Shown piece by piece: positions 33,583 to 41,886 of a stretch of DNA of 64,000 bases; the first letter of the stretch is position 1; every line of letters begins with the position of its first letter. The stretch is taken from contig CAMVFE010000006.1 of NCBI GenBank assembly GCA_947166705.1, positions 1 through 64,000 of the forward strand, written 5' to 3'. The stretch comes from an uncultured Clostridia bacterium (GTDB taxonomy: Bacteria > Bacillota > Clostridia > Christensenellales > Aristaeellaceae). The translations under genes were made by a program, and so were the position numbers. Below the pieces are notes generated by a model. It searched no databases and was not told the DNA's origin. It saw only the letters and a list, made by a program, of their open reading frames with translations.

Positions 33583-33960
33583 ATGGCTAATTTAATCGAT
33601 ACAGGTATGCGCGCAATCGTTCACCGGGTGCTGAAAAGACAGGGCTCAGGCCTCCTGAAGCGCTTTGACTTTTCGACGATCCGGGCGGTCTCCATCAACA
33701 AGGGGCTTCTGGAAAGGCTGCTGCGGGACAACCAGGATACGGAATACGGCCGGAAATACCATTTTTCCGAAATCAAATCCATCGACGATTACCGGAAGAA
33801 TGTACCCATGACGACGTACGCGGATTACGAGGGGTACATTAACCGGATGACGGAGGACGGGGAAAGGAACCTGCTGTCCAGCTATCCCGTCGTCTATTAC
33901 GCCAGCACCTCCGGCACATCCGGAAGCCCGAAAAAGATTCCGGTGACGGACAGGGGCTGA
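33583..33960 (+). pseudogene. GH3-family (auxin-responsive-like) acyl-adenylase, N-terminal fragment
   Basis: The first 125 residues of a GH3-family protein, normally about 530-560 residues. It has VLKRQGSGLLKRFDF, NQDTEYGRKYHFSEIKSIDDYRKNVPMTTYADYEGYINRM, and the ATP-binding loop VVYYASTSGTSGSPKKIPVT. Translation then stops at TGA 33958 and no further GH3 sequence follows. The start has a good RBS (TGAGGAGGGC) and is 8 bp from deoD. The rest of the adenylase was lost by deletion, so it is probably non-functional. Confidence 0.82.
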
Positions 33961-34271
33961 GCGGGAAATCCGCCGCCCCGGTTTTCTTCCGCGGCTCCAC
34001 CGCGGTCCCGCCGCCCCCGGCGGCCCTGTTCAGCCATTCACGCAGTGAATGGCTGAATTGCTTTTGTGCCGTCCGCATGATAGAATATCCTCAAATCCGA
34101 TATATACGGCATAATGGCCTTTGATATCAGGAAACTGAATGGGCACCGGATCCGGCGCGCGCGCGCGGGGCAGATCGGCATGCCCGCTTTCGGACGCGCG
34201 CCGGGGGCGGCGGCCGCGGGATCCCCGCGTTCGGAAGCCGGCCCGGAACAAGCGGGAAGGAGATGATCGCT
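33961..34271. other. gap before sbcD with terminator-like hairpin
   Basis: About 310 bp. The first 65 bp are very GC-rich. A perfect 13-bp inverted repeat TTCAGCCATTCAC-GCA-GTGAATGGCTGAA lies at 34029-34057, followed by TTGCTTTT, so it can act as a terminator. The sbcD promoter follows directly. From 34090 to 34260 nothing else is recognised apart from a CG-rich simple stretch. Confidence 0.6.
34058..34086 (+). promoter_or_regulatory. sigma-A promoter of sbcDC
   Basis: TTGCTT (34058-34063), 17-bp spacer, TAGAAT (34081-34086). The -35 box abuts the 13-bp inverted repeat at 34029-34057, which might therefore also be an operator. Confidence 0.65.
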
Positions 34272-35408
34272 TTGAAGCTGATCCATCTGTCGGATCTGCA
34301 TCTCGGCAAGAGAGTGAACGAGTTTTCCATGATTGAGGACCAGAAATATATCCTGCTGCAGATCCTGCAGATCATCGGGCGGGAAAGGCCGGATGGGGTC
34401 ATCATCGCCGGGGACGTGTACGACCGGACCCTGCCCTCCGCGGAAGCCGTCGCGCTGCTGGATGAGTTCCTCTTCAGGCTGGCGGCCATGGGGCTCCAGG
34501 TCTACATGATCAGCGGAAACCACGATTCGCCGGAGCGGATCGCGTTCGGAGGCCGGCTGATGGAAACCGGCGGCGTCCATCTGTCGCCGGTGTTCAGCGG
34601 GCAGATTGAGCCCTGTTCGCTGGCGGATCAGGACGGGGAGATTAAAATCTGGATGCTTCCGTTCGTGAAGCCCGTCGACGTGCGGCACGCGTATCCGGAC
34701 GAGGAGATCGGCAGCTACACGGACGCGGTCCGCGCCGTGATCGGCCATATGGCCCCGGATCCCTCGGAAAGGAATGTGCTTGTCGCCCACCAGTTTGTGA
34801 CGGGCGCAGCCAGGTCCGATTCGGAGGACGTGTCCGTGGGCGGGATGGATAACGTGGACGCTTCCGTGTTCGACGGCTTTGACTACGTCGCCCTGGGGCA
34901 TATTCACGGCCCGCAGCACATCGGCCGGGAAACCGTCCGCTACTGCGGGACGCCGCTGAAATACTCCTTCTCCGAAAAGGACCATCAGAAGTCCGTGACG
35001 GTGGTGACCCTCGGGAAAAAGGGAGAAACGGAAGTCCGGACGGTTCCGCTCACGCCCCTGCACGACCTGCGGGAAATCAGGGGAACCTACGATCAGCTGA
35101 CCTTACTGGAAACCTATCGGGGAACCGCGGTGGACGATTATCTGCACGTGGTTCTGACGGACGAGGAGGATGTGCCGGACGCGCTGGCCCGGCTTCGCGT
35201 CATTTACCCGAACATCATGAAGCTGGATTATGACAACCGGCGGACCCGGACCGCGGCGGACATTGAAGATGCCGGAGAGCCTGAAAGAAAGAGCGCGATC
35301 GGGCTGTTCGGCGAGTTTTACGAAAAGCAGAACGGGCAGCCGATGAGCGGGGAACAGCGGGCTTTCGCGGAAGAGCTGCTGGAGAAGCTGAAGGAGGAGA
35401 TGGCATGA
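34272..35408 (+). CDS. sbcD: SbcD exonuclease subunit
   Basis: A 378-residue Mre11-type nuclease. The metallophosphoesterase motifs are LIHLSDLHLGKRV, GVIIAGDVYDR, MISGNHDSPERI, LVAHQF and YVALGHIHGPQ, giving the full metal-binding set. The C-terminal part forms the capping domain. I place the start at TTG 34272: AAGGAG lies 9 bases before it and the protein then begins MKLIHLSDLHLGK, as SbcD normally does. The ATG at 34263 directly abuts the Shine-Dalgarno. It overlaps sbcC by 4 bp. With SbcC it opens DNA hairpins and processes double-strand ends. Confidence 0.94.
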   Translation: MKLIHLSDLHLGKRVNEFSMIEDQKYILLQILQIIGRERPDGVIIAGDVYDRTLPSAEAVALLDEFLFRLAAMGLQVYMISGNHDSPERIAFGGRLMETGGVHLSPVFSGQIEPCSLADQDGEIKIWMLPFVKPVDVRHAYPDEEIGSYTDAVRAVIGHMAPDPSERNVLVAHQFVTGAARSDSEDVSVGGMDNVDASVFDGFDYVALGHIHGPQHIGRETVRYCGTPLKYSFSEKDHQKSVTVVTLGKKGETEVRTVPLTPLHDLREIRGTYDQLTLLETYRGTAVDDYLHVVLTDEEDVPDALARLRVIYPNIMKLDYDNRRTRTAADIEDAGEPERKSAIGLFGEFYEKQNGQPMSGEQRAFAEELLEKLKEEMA

Positions 35409-38173
35409 GACCGCTGAAACTGACCATGCGCGCGTTCGGGCCCTATGCCGGAGAGGAAACGGTGGACTTCAGCCTTCTGGGGACAAACGGATTGTACCTG
35501 ATCACCGGCGATACGGGCGCCGGCAAAACAACGATCTTTGACGCGATTACCTATGCGCTGTACGGGCAGCCCAGCGGGTCCAACCGGGAAACGTCCATGC
35601 TCCGCTCGAAATACGCGGACGAGTTCGCGGCGCCGGGCGTCACGCTGACCTTTGCCTACAACGGAAAGGAGTATACCGTCCGGAGAACCATGGAGCACCT
35701 GCGGAAAAAGATGCGGGGCGACGGAACGACGCCCGCGCCCGCGGAAGCGGAGCTGGAGCTGCCGGACGGAAGAATCGAGAAAAAGGAAAAGGAAGTCACC
35801 CGGAAGATCACGGAGATCCTGGGCGTGAACAGGGATCAGTTCTGCCAGATCGCCATGATCGCCCAGGGCGATTTCCTGAAAATCCTGCTCGAGGAGACCC
35901 GGGACCGGAGGATCCATTTCCGGGAGATTTTCAGGACCCACATCTATAACTCCTTTCAGGATCGGCTGAAGGACGGGATGCGGCAGGTGGAGCAGGAGCG
36001 CAGCCTGCAGAAGGGCAGCCTGCAGGTCCATATGAAGCGCATCGCCTGCCCTGAAAATGATCCGCTGGAGATCGAGGCGGAAAAGGCCCGAAACGGGGAA
36101 CTGCTGACGGACCGGGCGTGCGAGCTGGTCCGCGGGCTTCTGGAGAAGGATTTTGAGGACAGAAAGGCCATCGCCGCCGGGGAAAAGGAACTGGACGACA
36201 GAATCGGCGGCCTGAACCGGCTGATTGGGAAAGCCGAAAGCCAGCAGAAGGCGAAACAGGACCGGGAGAACGCGCTGAAGGAGCTGGCGGCCGCAAACGA
36301 GCAGATGAAGCCGCTGGGTGAAAAACTGCGGGCCGAAAAGGAGCAGGCTCCGGAAACGGACAAAAGGAAGGCGGAAAAAGCGCAGATCCTTGGTGAGCTT
36401 CCCGAATACGAAAGGCTGGACAAAAAGCTCAGCGAAGTATCCGAAGCGGAAAAAAGCCAGGGCCTGAAGGAAAAGGAAATCGCGGAGCTGGTCCGCGCCG
36501 GAACAGCCCTGCGCGCGGAAGTCAATCAGCTCAGCAGGGAATTAACGGCCGTCCGGGAGGCTGGCGACCACACAGCCGGCCTGAGCGTCGAGCGGGAGCG
36601 CACGGAGAACAGGAAAAAAGCCCTGGAAGATCTGAACGCGGAGCTGAAAGCCCTTCCCGAAAAGCAGGAGGCCCTGAAAAGGGCGCAGGATGAATACCTG
36701 GCGGCAAAGAAATACGCGGAGGCGCGCCGGCAGGAAGCCGAAAGGGCGCGGGCGGCCTTCAACGATGAGCAGGCGGGGATCCTGGCCGAAAAGCTGGAGG
36801 AAGGCATGCCCTGCCCGGTCTGCGGCTCCACGCATCACCCGATGAAGGCGCATAAATCATCCCCCGCCCCGGACGAAGCCGCCGTCAAGCGCCTGGAGGA
36901 GGCGGCCCGGGCGGCGCAGAAGAAGGAATCCGAGGCCAGCGGCAGGGCCGGCGCGGAGCTCAGCAAGGCGGAGCTTGCGATAAACGGCATCCGCGGGAAA
37001 GCGGAGGATCTGCTCGGCGGATATGATGAAGAAGCAATTCGTAATCAGGTGGACGATCAGCTGGCGGAAGCCGCGGGAAGGCTGCGGGAAATCTCCGAAA
37101 GGCTGAAGGCGGAGCAAGCCCGGAAGGCGCGCAGGGAGGAGCTTGAGAGGATCATTCCCCGGAAGAACGAACAGCTGAACGGGATGCTGGAGAGGCATGG
37201 CGGGCTGAGCGCTGCGTACAGCCAGGAAAAGAGCAGGATCGAAACGGAGCGGAAAGGGATCGCGGAGCAAAAGGCCAGGCTGAGGTTCAGCGATAAAAAA
37301 GCCGCGGAGAAGGCGGCGGCGGATCTGGCGAAGGAGATCGCGGCCCGGGAAGCCGCCCTGGCGCAGGCGCAGCAGGCCTATGACAGCTGTCTGAACCGGA
37401 TCCGGACGCTGGAAGGGCAGATCGCGCAGGCCGAAAAGCTGCTGAGCGAGGACGAGGTGAAGGATCCGGAGGAAAAGAAGGCGGAGAAGGCGGCCTGCGA
37501 AGGGCAGAAGGCGCAGCTGAACCTGAAGCGCATCGAAGTGGAGCAGAGGATCCGGACCAATGAGGACGTGCTGAAAAATATCAGGAACGCTTCGGACGAG
37601 CTGTCCGCGCTGGACCGGAAGTGGCAGTGGATGACGGCGCTCTCGGACACGGCGAACGGTACCCTGAAAGGCAAGCGGCATGTGATGTTTGAAACCTGGA
37701 TCCAGATGACGTTTTTCGACCGGATCCTGAGGCGGGCGAACGTGCACCTGATGAAGATGAGCGGGGGAAGGTACGACCTGAAGCGCCGGGAAATATCGGA
37801 TGACAACCGCGGCCAGAGCGGGCTGGACCTGGACGTGATCGACCACACCAACGGAAGCGTCCGCAGCGTCAAGTCCCTGTCCGGCGGGGAATCCTTCATC
37901 GCGTCGCTCAGCCTGGCCCTGGGGCTGTCTGAGGAAATCCAGATGAGCGCCGGCGGAATACGCCTGGATACCATGTTCGTGGACGAAGGCTTCGGGTCCC
38001 TGGATGAGGAAACGCTGCAGCAGGCCATGCGGGCCCTCAAGAGCCTGTCGGAGTCGAACCGCCTGATCGGGATCATCTCCCACGTCTCGGAGCTTCGGCG
38101 GGAGATCGATAAGCAGGTGGTGGTTGAAAAGCTCAGGTCCGGAGGCAGCCGGATCCGGCCGATCGAAGGATGA
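35405..38173 (+). CDS. sbcC: SbcC ATPase subunit
   Basis: A 922-residue SMC-like ATPase. Walker A is TGDTGAGKTTIFD near residues 34-45. Long coiled-coil arms (about 190-465 and 490-760) flank the zinc hook CPVCGS at 470-475. The signature VKSLSGGESFIASLSLALGLSEEIQ and Walker B LDTMFVDEGFGSLDEETL are near the C terminus, then the H-loop ISHVSEL. The start MRPLKLTMRAFGPYAG is typical. It is translationally coupled to sbcD (ATGA). No third gene is in the operon. Confidence 0.95.
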   Translation: MRPLKLTMRAFGPYAGEETVDFSLLGTNGLYLITGDTGAGKTTIFDAITYALYGQPSGSNRETSMLRSKYADEFAAPGVTLTFAYNGKEYTVRRTMEHLRKKMRGDGTTPAPAEAELELPDGRIEKKEKEVTRKITEILGVNRDQFCQIAMIAQGDFLKILLEETRDRRIHFREIFRTHIYNSFQDRLKDGMRQVEQERSLQKGSLQVHMKRIACPENDPLEIEAEKARNGELLTDRACELVRGLLEKDFEDRKAIAAGEKELDDRIGGLNRLIGKAESQQKAKQDRENALKELAAANEQMKPLGEKLRAEKEQAPETDKRKAEKAQILGELPEYERLDKKLSEVSEAEKSQGLKEKEIAELVRAGTALRAEVNQLSRELTAVREAGDHTAGLSVERERTENRKKALEDLNAELKALPEKQEALKRAQDEYLAAKKYAEARRQEAERARAAFNDEQAGILAEKLEEGMPCPVCGSTHHPMKAHKSSPAPDEAAVKRLEEAARAAQKKESEASGRAGAELSKAELAINGIRGKAEDLLGGYDEEAIRNQVDDQLAEAAGRLREISERLKAEQARKARREELERIIPRKNEQLNGMLERHGGLSAAYSQEKSRIETERKGIAEQKARLRFSDKKAAEKAAADLAKEIAAREAALAQAQQAYDSCLNRIRTLEGQIAQAEKLLSEDEVKDPEEKKAEKAACEGQKAQLNLKRIEVEQRIRTNEDVLKNIRNASDELSALDRKWQWMTALSDTANGTLKGKRHVMFETWIQMTFFDRILRRANVHLMKMSGGRYDLKRREISDDNRGQSGLDLDVIDHTNGSVRSVKSLSGGESFIASLSLALGLSEEIQMSAGGIRLDTMFVDEGFGSLDEETLQQAMRALKSLSESNRLIGIISHVSELRREIDKQVVVEKLRSGGSRIRPIEG

Positions 38174-38264
38174 GGCCGCGTACGCGCCGGTCAGAACCCT
38201 TTTGAAGAGGCTTTTCCCCGAGCTGCTCTGAAAATGTCTTTTCCGCAGAACAGCTCTGAAAACC

Positions 38265-38293
38265 TTTACTAAACTGTCGAAACAAAGTACAAT
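38265..38293 (+). promoter_or_regulatory. sigma-A promoter of the secreted 271-aa protein gene
   Basis: TTTACT (38265-38270), 17-bp spacer, TACAAT (38288-38293). Immediately downstream are two copies of TTCCGGAGGTGC at 38303-38314 and 38320-38331 in the leader. Confidence 0.62.
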
Positions 38294-38428
38294 AGGCAAA
38301 AGTTCCGGAGGTGCTGAGCTTCCGGAGGTGCGAAGGTTCCCGGTAGAGGAAAAGAACTGCTTTCGCAGGAAGGACGATACCCGCCGCGGCGGATTCCTTG
38401 ATGAACATCATGACGGGAGGAATGAACG

Positions 38429-39244
38429 ATGTTGAAGAAAATGACGGCGGTTCTGCTGGCGATGGCGCTTGCGCTGAGCTGCGCCCTCGCGGCGGCGGAA
38501 GATGCGGAAGAGACGACCTATGCCCAGGAGCATCCCGGGGTGGTGAACTATGACGGATACTGGATTTCTGAGGACGCGGGCACGCTGATCGAAATCGGGG
38601 TGCGCCTCGACGGGGTGGAGATGCTGATTTTCAGGACGCCGGGGCATCAGGAGTTTACCTCCTGGGAATACCTGCTGACCTACGACGACGCCACCGGCGC
38701 CCTTCAGTCCGACAATGGGATGAAGAGCACGAACACCGTGCAGGAGGACGGGAGCCTGGGCAGCGATAGCGTCTATGAATACGACGACGGTCAGGCCGTT
38801 TTCTCCATCAATGAGGAAGGCCGGCTGGTCTGGGAGGATCAGAAGGAAGACGCCGGCGCCGGCCAGACCTACATTCCGATCGGCGGCTTCCTGGGCGACT
38901 ATGTCTGCGGCACGACGACTGTTTCCTTCCGCTGGACCGAGGGACACTACGCAGTGGATATCAAACAGCCGGACAGCGCGGCGGTCGTCGGCGTCTGGCA
39001 GTATGTGGGCGAATATGATCCCGCGGCCCGGACCGTGACCGCGAAGGGCCTGTACCAGAAGCTGACGTACAGGGAAGACGGAACGGTGGATACGGAGGCG
39101 GACCCTGAGGAAAAAGAGGTCAGTGCGGTGTTCTCCTTCGACGGGGACTACAAACTGATCTGGACATCCCCCGACGGCGAGGGCGACGGCATGGCTTTCG
39201 AGAACCTGTATACCGCGGCCTACCTCTTTGAAACGGATAACTGA
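38429..39244 (+). CDS. secreted protein of unknown function, 271 aa
   Basis: Signal peptide MLKKMTAVLLAMALALSCALAAA with cleavage near AAAED; the Cys is not in a clean lipobox. The mature protein is acidic with aromatic beta-strand pattern: YDGYWISEDAGTLIEIGVRLDGVEMLIF, WEYLLTYDDATGALQSDNG, VYEYDDGQAVFSINEEGRLVWEDQ, and a second half YVCGTTTVSFRWTEGHYAVDIKQ...VGVWQYVGEYD. The two halves look alike, perhaps two copies of one beta-rich domain. RBS GGGAGGAATG. I do not recognise a family. Confidence 0.7.
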   Translation: MLKKMTAVLLAMALALSCALAAAEDAEETTYAQEHPGVVNYDGYWISEDAGTLIEIGVRLDGVEMLIFRTPGHQEFTSWEYLLTYDDATGALQSDNGMKSTNTVQEDGSLGSDSVYEYDDGQAVFSINEEGRLVWEDQKEDAGAGQTYIPIGGFLGDYVCGTTTVSFRWTEGHYAVDIKQPDSAAVVGVWQYVGEYDPAARTVTAKGLYQKLTYREDGTVDTEADPEEKEVSAVFSFDGDYKLIWTSPDGEGDGMAFENLYTAAYLFETDN

Positions 39245-39382
39245 GCGGCTCAGCCGCGGGGAACGCGCCGCCCGCGGGCGGCGCGCTGAACCCGCAAAGC
39301 ATGAAGGAAAACCTCAGCAGGATGAGGAATACCCTCAGGGCATAAGATGACGGCCGGGGCTTCGGGCCCCCGGAAAGGACGG

Positions 39383-40006
39383 ATGGAAATGGATCAGCTT
39401 CTGTACGGATTTGATACCGCGGCCTACACGTTTATCTGGCAGCTTCAGAACTCCGTGACGATCGGAATCGCCGATGTATGCCAGCGCATGGGGGATAGGA
39501 CAGCCTACATCGTCTGTTTTGTGATTTCGCTGATCCTCTGTATTCCGAAGAAGACCAGAAAATACGGCGTGGCGATGGTGACGGCCTTCCTGATGGCTTT
39601 CCTGCTGGTGAACGTCCTGATCAAGCCGGGCGTGGGAAGGCCGAGGCCCTACGAAACCCTGCGGAGCACGCCGTTCTGGGAAACCTATCAGGCTCACTGG
39701 GCCAACGCCGGCTCGCACCTGGAGGATGACCTGTCCTTCCCTTCCGGCCATACGTCCCTGAATTTCGCGGCGTTCACGGCGCTGGCCGCCGTCCTGCTCC
39801 GGGATAAGAAAAAGTGGGCCTGGGCGCTCATGATCATCCCGGTCATCGTGGGAATCACCAGAATCATCCGCTGCGTTCATTATCCGAGCGACGTGCTGGG
39901 CGGGATGATTATCGGTATTCTGGTCGGACTGATCGGCTGCGCGGCGGCGACAAAGTGGTTCCCCGCGCTGCTGCGCAAATTCGGGAAAAACACGGTCCGC
40001 GCGTGA
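39383..40006 (+). CDS. PAP2-family membrane phosphatase
   Basis: A 207-residue membrane protein with the three phosphatase motifs of the PAP2/undecaprenyl-pyrophosphatase superfamily: KPGVGRPRP, FPSGHTSLNFAAF and TRIIRCVHYPSDVLGG. Hydrophobic spans include AYIVCFVISLILCIP, VAMVTAFLMAFLLVNVLI, WALMIIPVIVGIT and MIIGILVGLIGCAAA. The substrate is probably a lipid phosphate such as undecaprenyl pyrophosphate or phosphatidic acid. The start at 39383 follows GGAAAGGA; the ATG two codons on is an alternative. It is about 130 bp from the amylase gene. Confidence 0.9.
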   Translation: MEMDQLLYGFDTAAYTFIWQLQNSVTIGIADVCQRMGDRTAYIVCFVISLILCIPKKTRKYGVAMVTAFLMAFLLVNVLIKPGVGRPRPYETLRSTPFWETYQAHWANAGSHLEDDLSFPSGHTSLNFAAFTALAAVLLRDKKKWAWALMIIPVIVGITRIIRCVHYPSDVLGGMIIGILVGLIGCAAATKWFPALLRKFGKNTVRA

Positions 40007-40134
40007 TTCCGGTTTCGTGGCACAAACGGAAAAGTCTTTTTCTTCGCACCGGAAGCAGGCGTGCCGCTCTGCTTCCGGGTTTTCTTATCGGCAGGAACCG
40101 GCGAACACAGATGTCTCATTTTCAGGAGAAAAAG

Positions 40135-41640
40135 ATGAACGGAACGATGCTACAGGGTTTTGAATGGGATCTGCCCGCGAACGGAAGGCACTGGCGGAAG
40201 CTGGCGTTCCTGGCCCGCTGGCTGGCCTTCTGCGGCTTTACGGCGATCTGGCTGCCCCCGGCGGCCAAGGGGAACGCGGGAATAAACGATGTTGGCTATG
40301 GCGTCTATGACCTGTACGACCTGGGGGAATTCAACCAGAAGGGAACGGTGCGGACAAAATACGGAACCGCGGCGGAATATGCCGGCTGCGTTCAGGCCCT
40401 GAAACGGATGGGCATTCAGCCGCTGGCGGATATTGTGCTGAACCATCGGATGGGCGGAGATGAAAAGGAAAGCTTCCGGGCAAGATCCTGCGACCCGGAT
40501 AACCGGCTGCGGGCGGCGGACGCGGAAGAGGATATCGTCTGCTATACCCGCTTCACCTTCCCGGGAAGAAACGGCCGCTATTCCGGCTTTATCTGGGATC
40601 ACGGCTGCTTTACCGGAAGCGACTGGAATGAGCTGGATCCGGATCACCGTCTGTTCCTTTTCGAGGGGAAAAGCTGGGCGCCGGACGTGGATGAGGAGAA
40701 GGGCAACTATGATTACCTGATGGGCTGCGATGTGGATGTGCGGAATCCGTCGGTGCGGGAGGAACTGGAACGCTGGGGAATGTGGTTCCTGGAAAAAACC
40801 GGCGTGGAGGGATTCCGGCTGGACGCGGTCAAGCATATTTCCGCCGCTTTTTACCGGGACTGGCTGCAGGCCCTGCGGAACCGGACCGGGATGGAGCTTT
40901 ACGCGGTCGGAGAATACTGGAACAGCGATCTGGGGGCACTGACCCGCTACCTGGACCGGACGGAGGGGCGGATACAGCTTTTTGACGTGCCCCTGCATTA
41001 TCATCTGGCCGAGGCTTCCCGCAGCAACGGGGCATTCGATATGCGGAACATCCTCGCCGGAACGCTGGTGGACACCAGAGCGCAGCACGCCGTGACCTTC
41101 GTGGACAATCATGACACACAGCCCGGCCAGTCCCTGGAAAGCTGGGTGGACGGATGGTTCAAGGCTTCCGCATACGGACTGATTCTGCTGCGGAAGGAAG
41201 GCTATCCCTGCGTTTTCTGGGGCGATCTGGAGGGCATACCCGCCAGGGGCATCGGATCCGTCTCCGAGCTGAGAAAGCTGCTCCGCCTGCGGCTGTACTG
41301 TGCCTATGGAACGGAGCGGGACTGGTTCGACGATCCGGATCTGATCGGCCTGACGCGGGACGGGAGCCCTGAAATCCCCGGCAGCGGGCTGGCCTTCCTC
41401 TGCACGAATGCTAGGGGCGGGACGAAACGCATGGAAATGGGCAGGCGGTTTGCTGGCCGTACCTTTATCTGCGCGATCGGGGATCAGAGCCCGGTCACCA
41501 TCGGCAGGGACGGCTGGGGCGAGTTCGCGGTGCGGGACGGAGGCTGCAGCGTATATGTCCCCGCCGCCGGCCCCCTGGTAAAAGCCTGGAGGCTGGCGCA
41601 GGATGTGAAGCGAATCCTGGGGAAAAAGCGCATGCCCTGA
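40135..41640 (+). CDS. cytoplasmic alpha-amylase (GH13)
   Basis: A 501-residue GH13 enzyme. MLQGFEWDLPANGRHWRKL is the start typical of the AmyA cytoplasmic / liquefying subfamily (GH13_5). Conserved regions: DIVLNHRMGGDE, GVEGFRLDAVKHI (nucleophile Asp230), LYAVGEYW (acid/base Glu260), TFVDNHDTQPGQSLESWV (Asp327) and YPCVFWGDLEG. There is no signal peptide. The start is ATG 40135 with RBS AGGAGA; ATG 40111 is possible but has no RBS. It would degrade intracellular glycogen or imported maltodextrin. Confidence 0.93.
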   Translation: MNGTMLQGFEWDLPANGRHWRKLAFLARWLAFCGFTAIWLPPAAKGNAGINDVGYGVYDLYDLGEFNQKGTVRTKYGTAAEYAGCVQALKRMGIQPLADIVLNHRMGGDEKESFRARSCDPDNRLRAADAEEDIVCYTRFTFPGRNGRYSGFIWDHGCFTGSDWNELDPDHRLFLFEGKSWAPDVDEEKGNYDYLMGCDVDVRNPSVREELERWGMWFLEKTGVEGFRLDAVKHISAAFYRDWLQALRNRTGMELYAVGEYWNSDLGALTRYLDRTEGRIQLFDVPLHYHLAEASRSNGAFDMRNILAGTLVDTRAQHAVTFVDNHDTQPGQSLESWVDGWFKASAYGLILLRKEGYPCVFWGDLEGIPARGIGSVSELRKLLRLRLYCAYGTERDWFDDPDLIGLTRDGSPEIPGSGLAFLCTNARGGTKRMEMGRRFAGRTFICAIGDQSPVTIGRDGWGEFAVRDGGCSVYVPAAGPLVKAWRLAQDVKRILGKKRMP

Positions 41641-41671
41641 TGCCGGGAATGAAGCAGGAAGGAGTATCGCC

Positions 41672-41794
41672 ATGACAGTAAAAAAGGCTGCTTTGTCCGG
41701 CAAACGTCCCGCCCTGTCCGGAAACGCATTGAAGATCATCGCCATCATCGCCATGACCATCGATCATATCGCGTGGATGAGGCATCGGTTGTGA
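41672..41794 (+). pseudogene. TraX-family membrane protein, N-terminal fragment
   Basis: A 40-codon ORF with a strong RBS (GAAGGAG). After a basic N terminus it reads ALSGNALKIIAIIAMTIDHIAW, the signature first helix of TraX-family (acyltransferase-like) proteins, which are normally over 200 residues. It then stops abruptly at TGA 41792. Nothing further of TraX follows before the MFS gene, so the 3' part has been deleted. Confidence 0.78.
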
Positions 41795-41886
41795 TGAATA
41801 CCACTCTTTCCCAAACATGGAGAAATTGATACAATGTCATAAAACTTTGAAATCCTCAAACGGAACAAGACAGTCTTTCCGGGAAA

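Noticed and set aside
36857-38299. 480-codon minus-strand frame over sbcC
   Set aside because: Antisense shadow of the coiled-coil region; Leu/Arg/Gln-rich without motifs.
39814-40134. 5' extension of the amylase frame
   Set aside because: Overlaps the PAP2 gene in another frame and lacks protein-like sequence; GH13 homology begins at the ATG with an RBS at 40135.
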